The notes beneath the pieces are model-generated. The model was not told the DNA's origin. It was given only the letters and a program-made list of their open reading frames with translations, and made no database searches. Position numbers and translations under genes: made by a program. 37,801 nt of DNA from Deltaproteobacteria bacterium (lineage in GTDB: Bacteria > Desulfobacterota > Dissulfuribacteria > Dissulfuribacterales > UBA3076), in the NCBI GenBank assembly GCA_003194495.1, contig PQXE01000014.1:1-37801 (forward strand). Direction: 5' to 3'. Below are positions 31,571-37,801 of the stretch, piece after piece; within the stretch, counting starts at the first letter, position 1; each line of letters starts with the position of its first letter.

Positions 31571-32683
31571 ATGGAAGATGTCTTTGGATTTGCTGATGAC
31601 CTCGGGCCCACCAAGATAATTCACGTGTATGAGCCCTCGGCAGGGCTAAAGGCTGTTCTGGTGGTGGACAACGTAGCCAAAGGGCCGGCAATAGGAGGAG
31701 TACGCATGGCCCCTGATGTCAGTACGGAGGAGTGCATCCGGCTGGCAAGGGCCATGACACTCAAGAACGCCGCTGCCGGTTTGCCTCACGGCGGAGGCAA
31801 GGTGGTGCTCTATGGCGATCCGAAGATGCCCAAGGAAGAGAAAGAGCACCTGATACGGGCCCTTGCCAACTCATTGCGGGATATTCGCGAATACATCTTT
31901 GCCCCTGATATGGGTACTGATGAGGAATGCATGGCATGGGTAAAGGATGAGATCGGCCGGGTGGTGGCATTACCCCGGGAGGTCGGCGGAATCCCTCTGG
32001 ATGAAATCGGGGCTACCGGATGGGGCCTCAGCCATGTCACGGATGTTGCGATCGAATATTGTGATTTCAAGTTGGAAGGGGCCAAGGTCGTGGTCCAAGG
32101 CTTTGGTGCCGTGGGCAAGCATACGGCCCGTTTTCTGGACCGGAAAAGAGCGGTGTTGGTGGGCGCAGCCGATTCCCAGGGGGCGATTCATAATCCTGAG
32201 GGCCTTGACGTCGACGCTCTGATCGAGCTGAAGAAAGCAGGCAGGAGTGTCGCAGATTATCCGGACGGCAACAAGCTCGACCGTGACGCGGTAATCGACA
32301 TTGAGTGCGACATCTGGATCCCGGCAGCAAGGCCCGATGTCATTCACGAGGATAACGTGGGGCGCTTGAAGGCCAGGCTGGTTATTGAAGGTGCCAATAT
32401 CCCGCTTACCCACGGTGCGGAAAAGTACCTTCATAACAGGGGTATGATCTGCGTACCTGATTTTATCGCCAACGCGGGCGGGGTGATTTGCGCCGCCATG
32501 GAGTATCAGGGTGCCGGCGAGGCAGCGGCATTCAAGACCATAGAGGAAAAATTGCGTCGTAATACCCGGCAGGTACTGGAAGAAGCGAAGGGCAAGCAGA
32601 TACCGCCGCGGGAAGCCGCTGTGCATCTCGCAGTTCAGCGGGTGAAGAAAGCAATGAGTTACAGACGCTGGTTGGTTTTTTAG
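31571..32683 (+). CDS. Leu/Phe/Val-type amino acid dehydrogenase
   Basis: A 370-residue member of the Glu/Leu/Phe/Val dehydrogenase superfamily. Its length and motifs fit the Leu/Phe/Val branch rather than glutamate dehydrogenases of 420-450 residues. GPAIGGVRMAP, K65 in MTLKNAAAGL and K77 in PHGGGKVVL are the substrate and catalytic lysines; APDMGTDEECMAWV contains the catalytic Asp. GFGAVGKHTARFL is the NAD-binding GxGxxG turn and PDFIANAGGVI the conserved end. It interconverts an L-amino acid with its 2-oxoacid plus ammonia. ATG 31571 is chosen as the start of the fold, with GGAGG 10 nt upstream (TTG 31568 is possible). It is the first gene of a five-gene operon; 9 bp to the next gene. Confidence 0.88.
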   Translation: MEDVFGFADDLGPTKIIHVYEPSAGLKAVLVVDNVAKGPAIGGVRMAPDVSTEECIRLARAMTLKNAAAGLPHGGGKVVLYGDPKMPKEEKEHLIRALANSLRDIREYIFAPDMGTDEECMAWVKDEIGRVVALPREVGGIPLDEIGATGWGLSHVTDVAIEYCDFKLEGAKVVVQGFGAVGKHTARFLDRKRAVLVGAADSQGAIHNPEGLDVDALIELKKAGRSVADYPDGNKLDRDAVIDIECDIWIPAARPDVIHEDNVGRLKARLVIEGANIPLTHGAEKYLHNRGMICVPDFIANAGGVICAAMEYQGAGEAAAFKTIEEKLRRNTRQVLEEAKGKQIPPREAAVHLAVQRVKKAMSYRRWLVF

Positions 32684-32692
32684 CAGGCCGTC

Positions 32693-33631
32693 ATGTATCG
32701 CATTCGCTTTCACGGACGTGGTGGACAGGGCATGAAGACCGCGAGCCGCATCCTCGGTAGGGCCTTCTTTCTGGAAGGTTTCGAGGTCCAGGATGCCCCC
32801 CGTTATGGTGCGGAGCGCCGTGGCGCCCCGATGTTTGCCTATGTGCGCGCGTCGCGCAACACGATCAACGAGCGCGGGATTATTCGCCGGCCTGACCTGG
32901 TCGTCGTGGCAGACGACACCCTGGTGCCGGTGTCTGCAGCAGGCGTATTGCAGGGGGTCACCGAACATACTGTCATGCTCATCAACAGCAATGAAAAACC
33001 AGAGGTGTGGAAGGACCGGCTTAATATCTCCGGACAAGTACTCACTATGCCTTCGGTCGCGGAGAAGGAGGATCGGCTCGAACCCAGATTTATCAGCGCC
33101 TCCTGTGCGGGTGTGGCAGCGCGCCTCGTGGGCGTTATTTCCCGCACTTCTCTGAAGCAGGCAATCAGCGCCGAGCTTGCTCACCTTGGAGCAGCCGTTG
33201 TCGACAAGAATCTGGCCGGGGCGCTGGAGTCCTATGATCTCATGGGGTCCCACTCCGGGTCTGTTACGCCGGGCCACGAAGTACCTGCATATGCTTATCA
33301 AAATCCCGAGTGGATCGAGCTGCCATTTGAAGATGCCAGGGTCTCGGCCCCAGCCATCCACGCAACAGCCACCAGCGAGAAGATGAAGACCGGCCTGTGG
33401 CGTACCATGCGGCCTGTCATTGACTACAGCCGGTGCAACCGGTGCTGGTGGGTGTGCAGCACTTTTTGTCCGGATAGCGCAATCAGTCTGGATGATGAAG
33501 GCTATCCGCAGATCGACTACGAGCACTGTAAAGGGTGTATGGTCTGCGTGGCCCAGTGTCCGTCTCACGCCATCCATGCCATACCGGAGCAAGAAGCAGA
33601 AGCCGGGACACCGGCAGGAGAGCGGTTATGA
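32693..33631 (+). CDS. 2-oxoacid:ferredoxin oxidoreductase, fused gamma-delta subunit
   Basis: A 312-residue protein. Residues 1-185 are the gamma subunit (RIRFHGRGGQGMKTASRIL, EVQDAPRYGAERRGAPMFAYVR, HLGAAVVDKNLAGALESY). Residues about 200-312 are the delta ferredoxin subunit with two 4Fe-4S sites: CNRCWWVCSTFCPD and CKGCMVCVAQCPS. Gamma and delta are separate proteins in many archaeal POR/VOR complexes, so this is a natural fusion. The first site is CX2CX3CX3CP, one residue longer between the second and third Cys than the usual CX2CX2CX3CP of the second site. Electrons would pass through these clusters to soluble ferredoxin. It overlaps the alpha gene by ATGA. Confidence 0.9.
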   Translation: MYRIRFHGRGGQGMKTASRILGRAFFLEGFEVQDAPRYGAERRGAPMFAYVRASRNTINERGIIRRPDLVVVADDTLVPVSAAGVLQGVTEHTVMLINSNEKPEVWKDRLNISGQVLTMPSVAEKEDRLEPRFISASCAGVAARLVGVISRTSLKQAISAELAHLGAAVVDKNLAGALESYDLMGSHSGSVTPGHEVPAYAYQNPEWIELPFEDARVSAPAIHATATSEKMKTGLWRTMRPVIDYSRCNRCWWVCSTFCPDSAISLDDEGYPQIDYEHCKGCMVCVAQCPSHAIHAIPEQEAEAGTPAGERL

Positions 33632-34875
33632 AGCGCACGCTACTTACGGGAAACGGCGCTGCGGCCTGGGGGGTACGTTTGGCTGGTGTTGATTATGTGC
33701 CTGCCTTTCCCATCACCCCCCAGACAGAGATCATCGAAACCATCGCCAATTGGATCGACCTTGGCGAGATGGATTGCCGGATGGTGACCCTTGAGTCCGA
33801 GCATTCTATGATCACCGCTGCTGGTGCAGCCGCAGCCACGGGTGTGCGTGCATTCACCGCAACATCCAGCCAGGGACTGCTCTACGCAATGGAGATGATA
33901 TACACCGTGGCTGGCTGGCGGGTCCCTTTTGTCATGGTCAACGTATCGCGGGGTTTGTCCGCCCCCATCACCCTGGAGCCTGACCACAATGATATCCTGG
34001 TGGCGCGCGACAGCGGTTTTCTTCAGATTCACTGCGCCACCTGCCAGGAGGTGCTCGACAGCATCCTCATGGCCTTCCGGCTCGCAGAGGACGAACAGGT
34101 ACGGCTTCCTGTCATCGTAAACATGGATGGCTTCTATCTCTCTTTCACCCGGGAGCCTGTGGAGATTCCCGACGCCGACGCTGTTACCCGATTTCTGCCG
34201 CCCTTTGACCCTGAGAACATCTGTTTCCGCGCGAGCGCGCCTGTCAGCGAGGCCGTGGCGGTCCTCGGCGGTCCCCCATACTCTTACTTCCGTTACGAAA
34301 CCCACCTGGCCTCTCTAAACGCTGTCCCGGTTTTTGCAAAGATTGCCGAAGAGTTCGCCCAGGCGTTCGGAAGGACCTACGAGGCGGTCGAGGCCTACCG
34401 CACCGACGATGCAGAGCTGGTTTTCGTGATAATGGGCTCCTTTGCCACCAAGGCCAAAGACGCTGTCGACCGTCTACGCGAGGCCGGCCGGTCTGTCGGA
34501 CTTTTGCGGCCGCGCCTTTTAAGACCGTTTCCGAATGGTGATATCCGGCGCATACTGGCCGGAAAAAAGGGCGTGGCTGTAATCGATCAGAACCTGTCCA
34601 TGGGTATGGGTGGTGTGCTTCATTCGGAGCTGGCCTCGGCACTCTACGGGCAAGCGCACGCACCCCCGGTACTGGTCAGTTTCATCGGTGGACTCGGGGG
34701 TCGTGACATAGGACCGGAGGAGTTTTACGAGATGGCCTCCGTGACCCGCAAGGCCGTTGAAGACGGGAAGGCACCCGCACCTAGGCTGCTCTATACCGAG
34801 AAAGAACTGAGAGAGGTCAGAAAGCTGCAGGCCATCGCTCAAGTGGAGCGAGAAAATTTAGGACAAAACCAATGA
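33628..34875 (+). CDS. 2-oxoacid:ferredoxin oxidoreductase, alpha subunit
   Basis: A 415-residue POR/VOR alpha subunit. LLTGNGAAAWGVRLAGVDYVPAFPITPQTEI is the N-terminal pyrimidine-binding part in which the conserved Thr of PITPQ contacts substrate. LESEHSMITAAGAAAATGVR carries the catalytic Glu that activates thiamine. TATSSQGLLYAMEMIY and FVMVNVSRGLSAP follow, and the domain II motif is VIMGSFATKAKDAVDRL, with NLSMGMGGVLHSEL near the end. ATG 33628 overlaps the preceding stop (ATGA) and has GGAGAG upstream; a longer frame back to 33535 only re-reads the delta subunit. Substrate (pyruvate, branched 2-oxoacid or aryl 2-oxoacid) is not decided by sequence; the neighbouring Leu/Phe-type dehydrogenase favours a non-pyruvate substrate. 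Confidence 0.92.
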   Translation: MKRTLLTGNGAAAWGVRLAGVDYVPAFPITPQTEIIETIANWIDLGEMDCRMVTLESEHSMITAAGAAAATGVRAFTATSSQGLLYAMEMIYTVAGWRVPFVMVNVSRGLSAPITLEPDHNDILVARDSGFLQIHCATCQEVLDSILMAFRLAEDEQVRLPVIVNMDGFYLSFTREPVEIPDADAVTRFLPPFDPENICFRASAPVSEAVAVLGGPPYSYFRYETHLASLNAVPVFAKIAEEFAQAFGRTYEAVEAYRTDDAELVFVIMGSFATKAKDAVDRLREAGRSVGLLRPRLLRPFPNGDIRRILAGKKGVAVIDQNLSMGMGGVLHSELASALYGQAHAPPVLVSFIGGLGGRDIGPEEFYEMASVTRKAVEDGKAPAPRLLYTEKELREVRKLQAIAQVERENLGQNQ

Positions 34876-35801
34876 GCGAGACGGTGTTCAAACGCATGAA
34901 AAGCCTCCCTTCCGCCCATCTGTTGGGAGCAGGCACCTCCCTGTGCGCCGGGTGCGGGGGGCTGGAGGCACTCAAGGAAATCTATGACATACTTGGCGAG
35001 AAGACCGTGATTGTTAACGCAGCCGGCTGTATGACACTGCTGACAATCTATCCCTTTACGCCCTTCAGGGGATCCTGGCTCTATACTGCCATGGCCTCAG
35101 CGCCCGCCGGTGCTCAGGGAATACGGGACGCCCTGGACATACTTCTCCACAAAGGACGGATCAGTCCCGAGGAGGACCTGAAGGTGGTGGTATTGACCGG
35201 AGACGGCGCTGCATACGGAATGGGGCTTTCCTCCACATCCGGCGCCATAGAGCGGGAATTGGACTTTCTGTACATCTGCTATGATAACGAGGGCTACGGC
35301 AACACTGGGCAGCAGTTTTCAGGTGCCACACCTCACGGGGCAAGGACGTCAACCAGCAAGGGCCCAAGGGGCTTTCCGGGATACAAGAAAGACCTGTTTG
35401 CCATCTGGTCTGCACATCGCCCGTCCTACGTAGCCACTGTCGTTGGGGCAGAAGCCCTGGACCTGGCCCGCAAGATCGAAAAGGCCGCCGGCCTTAAAGG
35501 CCCACGGCTGATCATCGCGTTGTCTCCTTGTCCTACCGGGTGGAGCTATGACCCAAAGGAAACGGTGGAAATCGGCAAGCTGGCGGTCAAGACCGGTGTT
35601 TGGCCCCTCAAAGAATCTATCAACGGCGAGGTAGTGCATACCAAGGTTCCGCACAAGCGACTGCCGGTTGAGGCATACCTGGAGAGACAAGGGCGCTTTG
35701 CCCATCTCTTCAGTCCCCAACGCAACAAAGTGCTCCTGAAGGAAATTCAGGCCAGGGTCGATGCCTATTGGGAGAGAGTAAGCCAGCCGACCCTTCTGTA
35801 A
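34872..35801 (+). CDS. 2-oxoacid:ferredoxin oxidoreductase, beta (thiamine) subunit
   Basis: A 309-residue POR/VOR beta subunit of normal length. SLCAGCGGLEAL supplies a conserved CXXC to the proximal cluster. The thiamine diphosphate motif runs from TGDGAAYGMGLSSTSGA to ICYDNEGYGNTGQQFSGATP, giving the GDG...N Mg/TPP site. PRLIIALSPCPTGW carries a further conserved Cys. Together with the alpha and gamma-delta proteins it oxidatively decarboxylates a 2-oxoacid with CoA, or runs in reverse as a synthase. ATG 34872 overlaps the alpha stop by ATGA, so the subunits are translationally coupled. Confidence 0.93.
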   Translation: MSETVFKRMKSLPSAHLLGAGTSLCAGCGGLEALKEIYDILGEKTVIVNAAGCMTLLTIYPFTPFRGSWLYTAMASAPAGAQGIRDALDILLHKGRISPEEDLKVVVLTGDGAAYGMGLSSTSGAIERELDFLYICYDNEGYGNTGQQFSGATPHGARTSTSKGPRGFPGYKKDLFAIWSAHRPSYVATVVGAEALDLARKIEKAAGLKGPRLIIALSPCPTGWSYDPKETVEIGKLAVKTGVWPLKESINGEVVHTKVPHKRLPVEAYLERQGRFAHLFSPQRNKVLLKEIQARVDAYWERVSQPTLL

Positions 35802-35840
35802 AGGGGGACTCTCTGACGAGTGCCGCGTCAAGGAGACAGG

Positions 35841-37562
35841 ATGTCACGGATGCATAAGAGTTATTTTCAGCGGGGAGGGACAGTCCCGCTGCTGGGTGCA
35901 ACAATCCCTGAACATTTCGCAAGCGTGGCTGAACGTTTCCCTGCGCACGAAGCGGCCGTCTTTCTCGCGCAAGGGCAACGCCTGACCTATGCCGCCCTTG
36001 CGAAATTAATCGATCATCTTGCCTGTGGACTGCTAGGCATGGGATTTGGCAAAGGTGACCGCATCGGCGTCTGGTCTACTGATAATGTGGAATGGCTGAT
36101 GCTCCAAATGGCCACGGCCCGTGTCGGGGCCATCCTGGTCAACATCAATCCTGCCTACCAGCGCAAGGAGCTTGCCTATGCCATGCAACGATCCGAGGTC
36201 CAGGGCCTGTTCGCCATCCCTGCCTTCCGCACCAGCGACTACGTGGCCATGCTGGCAGAACTGATACCGGAACTCAAAGAGCCTTCCGGGGTTGAGCTGA
36301 AAAGCAAGGAGTTCCCGTTCCTGCGGTTGGTGGTCCTGTACGACCCCGCCAAGCCAGCCAAGACCCTTCGACCCTACCCAGGCTTTACCACTTGGCCTGA
36401 AGTCCTGGACCCTGCTAACAGCATTTCCAGGGAAAAGCTCGACGAGATCACCGCTTTGCTGGATATGGACGACCCGATTAACATCCAGTACACTTCGGGC
36501 ACCACGGGATATCCCAAGGCCGTGGTGCTCTCCCATCACAACATCCTCAACAATGCGTTTTTCGCCGCCCAGGCCATGGGCTTCACAGAGCAGGACCGCC
36601 TGTGCGTCCCAGTCCCTTTTTACCACTGTTTCGGCATGGTGCTGGCCAACCTGCTATGCCTGTCGGTCGGGGCCTGCATCGTGGTCCCGTCCGAGCACTT
36701 TGATCCCCTGGCGGTGTTGCGGACAATCGAAGCTGAAAAATGCACTGCTATTCACGGTGTCCCCACTATGTTTATTGCCGAAATGGAACAACCGCAGTTC
36801 AAGGAATTTGATCTGTCGAGCCTGCGCACAGGCATCATGGCCGGCGCCCCCTGTCCGCCTACCCTCATGAAGCGGGTGATGGAGGACATGCAGTGCCCTG
36901 AGATCCTTATTGGCTACGGTGAGACAGAGGCGTCCCCGATTACCCACCTGACATCACGGGACGATAGCATGGAGCGCCGGATCGAGACCGTGGGAAAGAA
37001 CCTTCCCCACCAGGAAGTAAAGGTGGTCGATCTCCATAGCGGGCAGACCGTGCCCCTGGGACAAACAGGTGAGGTCTGCTTCAGGGGTTATCACATCATG
37101 AAGGGCTATTACAGGGACCAAGAGGCCACCAACAAGGCCGTAGACGAGAACGGCTGGCTCCATTCCGGAGACCTGGGGTCAATGGACACTGATGGCTATG
37201 TGCGGATCACAGGCCGGCTCAAGGAAATAATCATCCGCGCTGGCGAGAATATCTATCCCAGGGAGATCGAGGACTTGATCTTTACCCACCCCAAGGTGGC
37301 CAGGGTGGCGGTATTTGGTGTGCCGGATGATTATTATGGCGAGCAAGTCATGGCCTGGATCGAGCTTCATGCCTGGGAGACCGGGACAGAGCAGGAGATC
37401 CGGGATTTCTGCAAAGGACAAATCGCCCACTTTAAGATCCCGAAACACATCTGGTTCGTGGAAGAATTCCCAATGACCGTCACCGGCAAGGTACAGAAGT
37501 TCCGTATGCGGGAGATAGCAATCAAAAAGATGCGAGAAGAAAAGGGACCGCTTGCCGCATGA
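35841..37562 (+). CDS. AMP-forming acyl-CoA ligase (FadD/FadK-like)
   Basis: A 573-residue ANL-superfamily enzyme. P-loop A3 is YTSGTTGYPKAVVLSH, A5 is GYGETEASP, A7 is GWLHSGDLG, A8 is GRLKEIIIRAGENIYPREI, and the catalytic Lys is in TVTGKVQKFRMR near the C-terminus. It converts a free carboxylic acid, ATP and CoA into acyl-CoA, AMP and pyrophosphate. N-terminal features resemble medium/long-chain ligases; chain preference cannot be read. Start ATG 35841 has AAGGAG 5 nt upstream; an upstream GTG 35820 is less likely. It is the last gene of the operon, 39 bp after the beta subunit, and would activate the acids that the oxidoreductase produces or consumes as CoA thioesters. Confidence 0.93.
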   Translation: MSRMHKSYFQRGGTVPLLGATIPEHFASVAERFPAHEAAVFLAQGQRLTYAALAKLIDHLACGLLGMGFGKGDRIGVWSTDNVEWLMLQMATARVGAILVNINPAYQRKELAYAMQRSEVQGLFAIPAFRTSDYVAMLAELIPELKEPSGVELKSKEFPFLRLVVLYDPAKPAKTLRPYPGFTTWPEVLDPANSISREKLDEITALLDMDDPINIQYTSGTTGYPKAVVLSHHNILNNAFFAAQAMGFTEQDRLCVPVPFYHCFGMVLANLLCLSVGACIVVPSEHFDPLAVLRTIEAEKCTAIHGVPTMFIAEMEQPQFKEFDLSSLRTGIMAGAPCPPTLMKRVMEDMQCPEILIGYGETEASPITHLTSRDDSMERRIETVGKNLPHQEVKVVDLHSGQTVPLGQTGEVCFRGYHIMKGYYRDQEATNKAVDENGWLHSGDLGSMDTDGYVRITGRLKEIIIRAGENIYPREIEDLIFTHPKVARVAVFGVPDDYYGEQVMAWIELHAWETGTEQEIRDFCKGQIAHFKIPKHIWFVEEFPMTVTGKVQKFRMREIAIKKMREEKGPLAA

Positions 37563-37801
37563 AACTAGCTATTTGACCTTCTCTTTAACTCTTCTCCTCA
37601 GTTTTGGTGATTTCCTTTATCGCCTCCGTGGTCATAGGGCTTGCGAAGAAATGTTGAATCCCATAATACTCAGTCGAGCCTCTTGCAAAACTCAGAGAAT
37701 AGAATGTTTTTTTGGCTTTTGAGAAAGCAAAAAAAATAGAATAAATTTTTAAAATGATACCATCAAATTGTATTTTATGGAAGTGTCAATGAATAATTTT
37801 T
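37563..37801. other. AT-rich tail without a confident gene
   Basis: GC content drops sharply after the ligase stop. GAGCCTCTTGCAAAACT at 37675-37691 resembles the kind of terminal repeat found on some insertion sequences, but its mate would lie outside the window. On the minus strand a frame of about 70 codons ends at 37585 (YYGIQHFFASPMTTEAIKEI near its end) but has no start codon and is unrecognised; it could be a fragment. No terminator hairpin is evident for the upstream operon. Confidence 0.35.

Noticed and set aside
31970..33592. A 540-codon open frame on the minus strand opposite the dehydrogenase and gamma-delta genes
   Set aside because: It is the antisense of GC-rich genes with clear family motifs; its translation has no domain pattern and crosses a gene junction, a typical GC-rich shadow frame.

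Overview
The window looks like a stretch of chromosome from a Desulfobacterota-type (deltaproteobacterial) anaerobe. This is an inference from gene content: a DUF4390-NtrY-NtrX block, a RicT/PSP1 gene on the same strand as MetG, a SelB factor (so the organism uses selenocysteine), a methylenetetrahydrofolate reductase fused to a MetV-like zinc domain, and a ferredoxin-dependent 2-oxoacid oxidoreductase. No rRNA, tRNA or CRISPR array was seen. Core genes have moderate GC; the last 6 kb is visibly GC-richer.

Layout. 1-2995 is accessory DNA: the N-terminal part of a tyrosine recombinase running off the left edge, a cluster of CACATAA motifs beside it, a MazEF-type toxin-antitoxin pair, a dead IS1-family element, and two direct copies of a ~140-bp MITE-like repeat, the second ending exactly at the stop codon of ntrX. 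2996-9571 is a minus-strand housekeeping run (mdh, mltA, DUF4390, ntrY, ntrX). 9572-10703 holds one unrecognised small gene behind a palindrome-rich leader. 10704-14123 is a minus-strand run of cysS, an orphan GAF histidine kinase and a phosphoribosyltransferase. 14439-16529 (plus) carries a NYN-nuclease/cold-shock fusion and ricT.

16530-24500 separates ricT from metG, which are often neighbours in related bacteria, and looks inserted. It holds a Phd-type antitoxin whose RelE toxin has been broken by a small deletion. Next come three integron gene cassettes without an adjacent integrase (17451-19713): a SAM methyltransferase, a DUF4258-like/DUF2283 pair, and HigBA. Each cassette is followed by an attC-like site, and the first bases of each cassette are the reverse complement of the R'' box of its own attC. 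That is the signature left by a circular cassette intermediate. A 4.5-kb gene for a lipoprotein made of about 16 Ig-like repeats follows on the minus strand.

24552-30090 is metG-selB-metF. Short tandem repeats have invaded the selB reading frame, the selB-metF junction and the metF stop region. 30274-37562 is a carbon/nitrogen module: a class I aminotransferase, then a tight operon of a Leu/Phe/Val-type dehydrogenase, a three-gene 2-oxoacid:ferredoxin oxidoreductase (gamma-delta fusion, alpha, beta) and an AMP-forming acyl-CoA ligase. Together these would connect amino acids, 2-oxoacids, acyl-CoAs and free acids, in either the fermentative or the assimilatory direction. The last 240 bases hold no confident gene.
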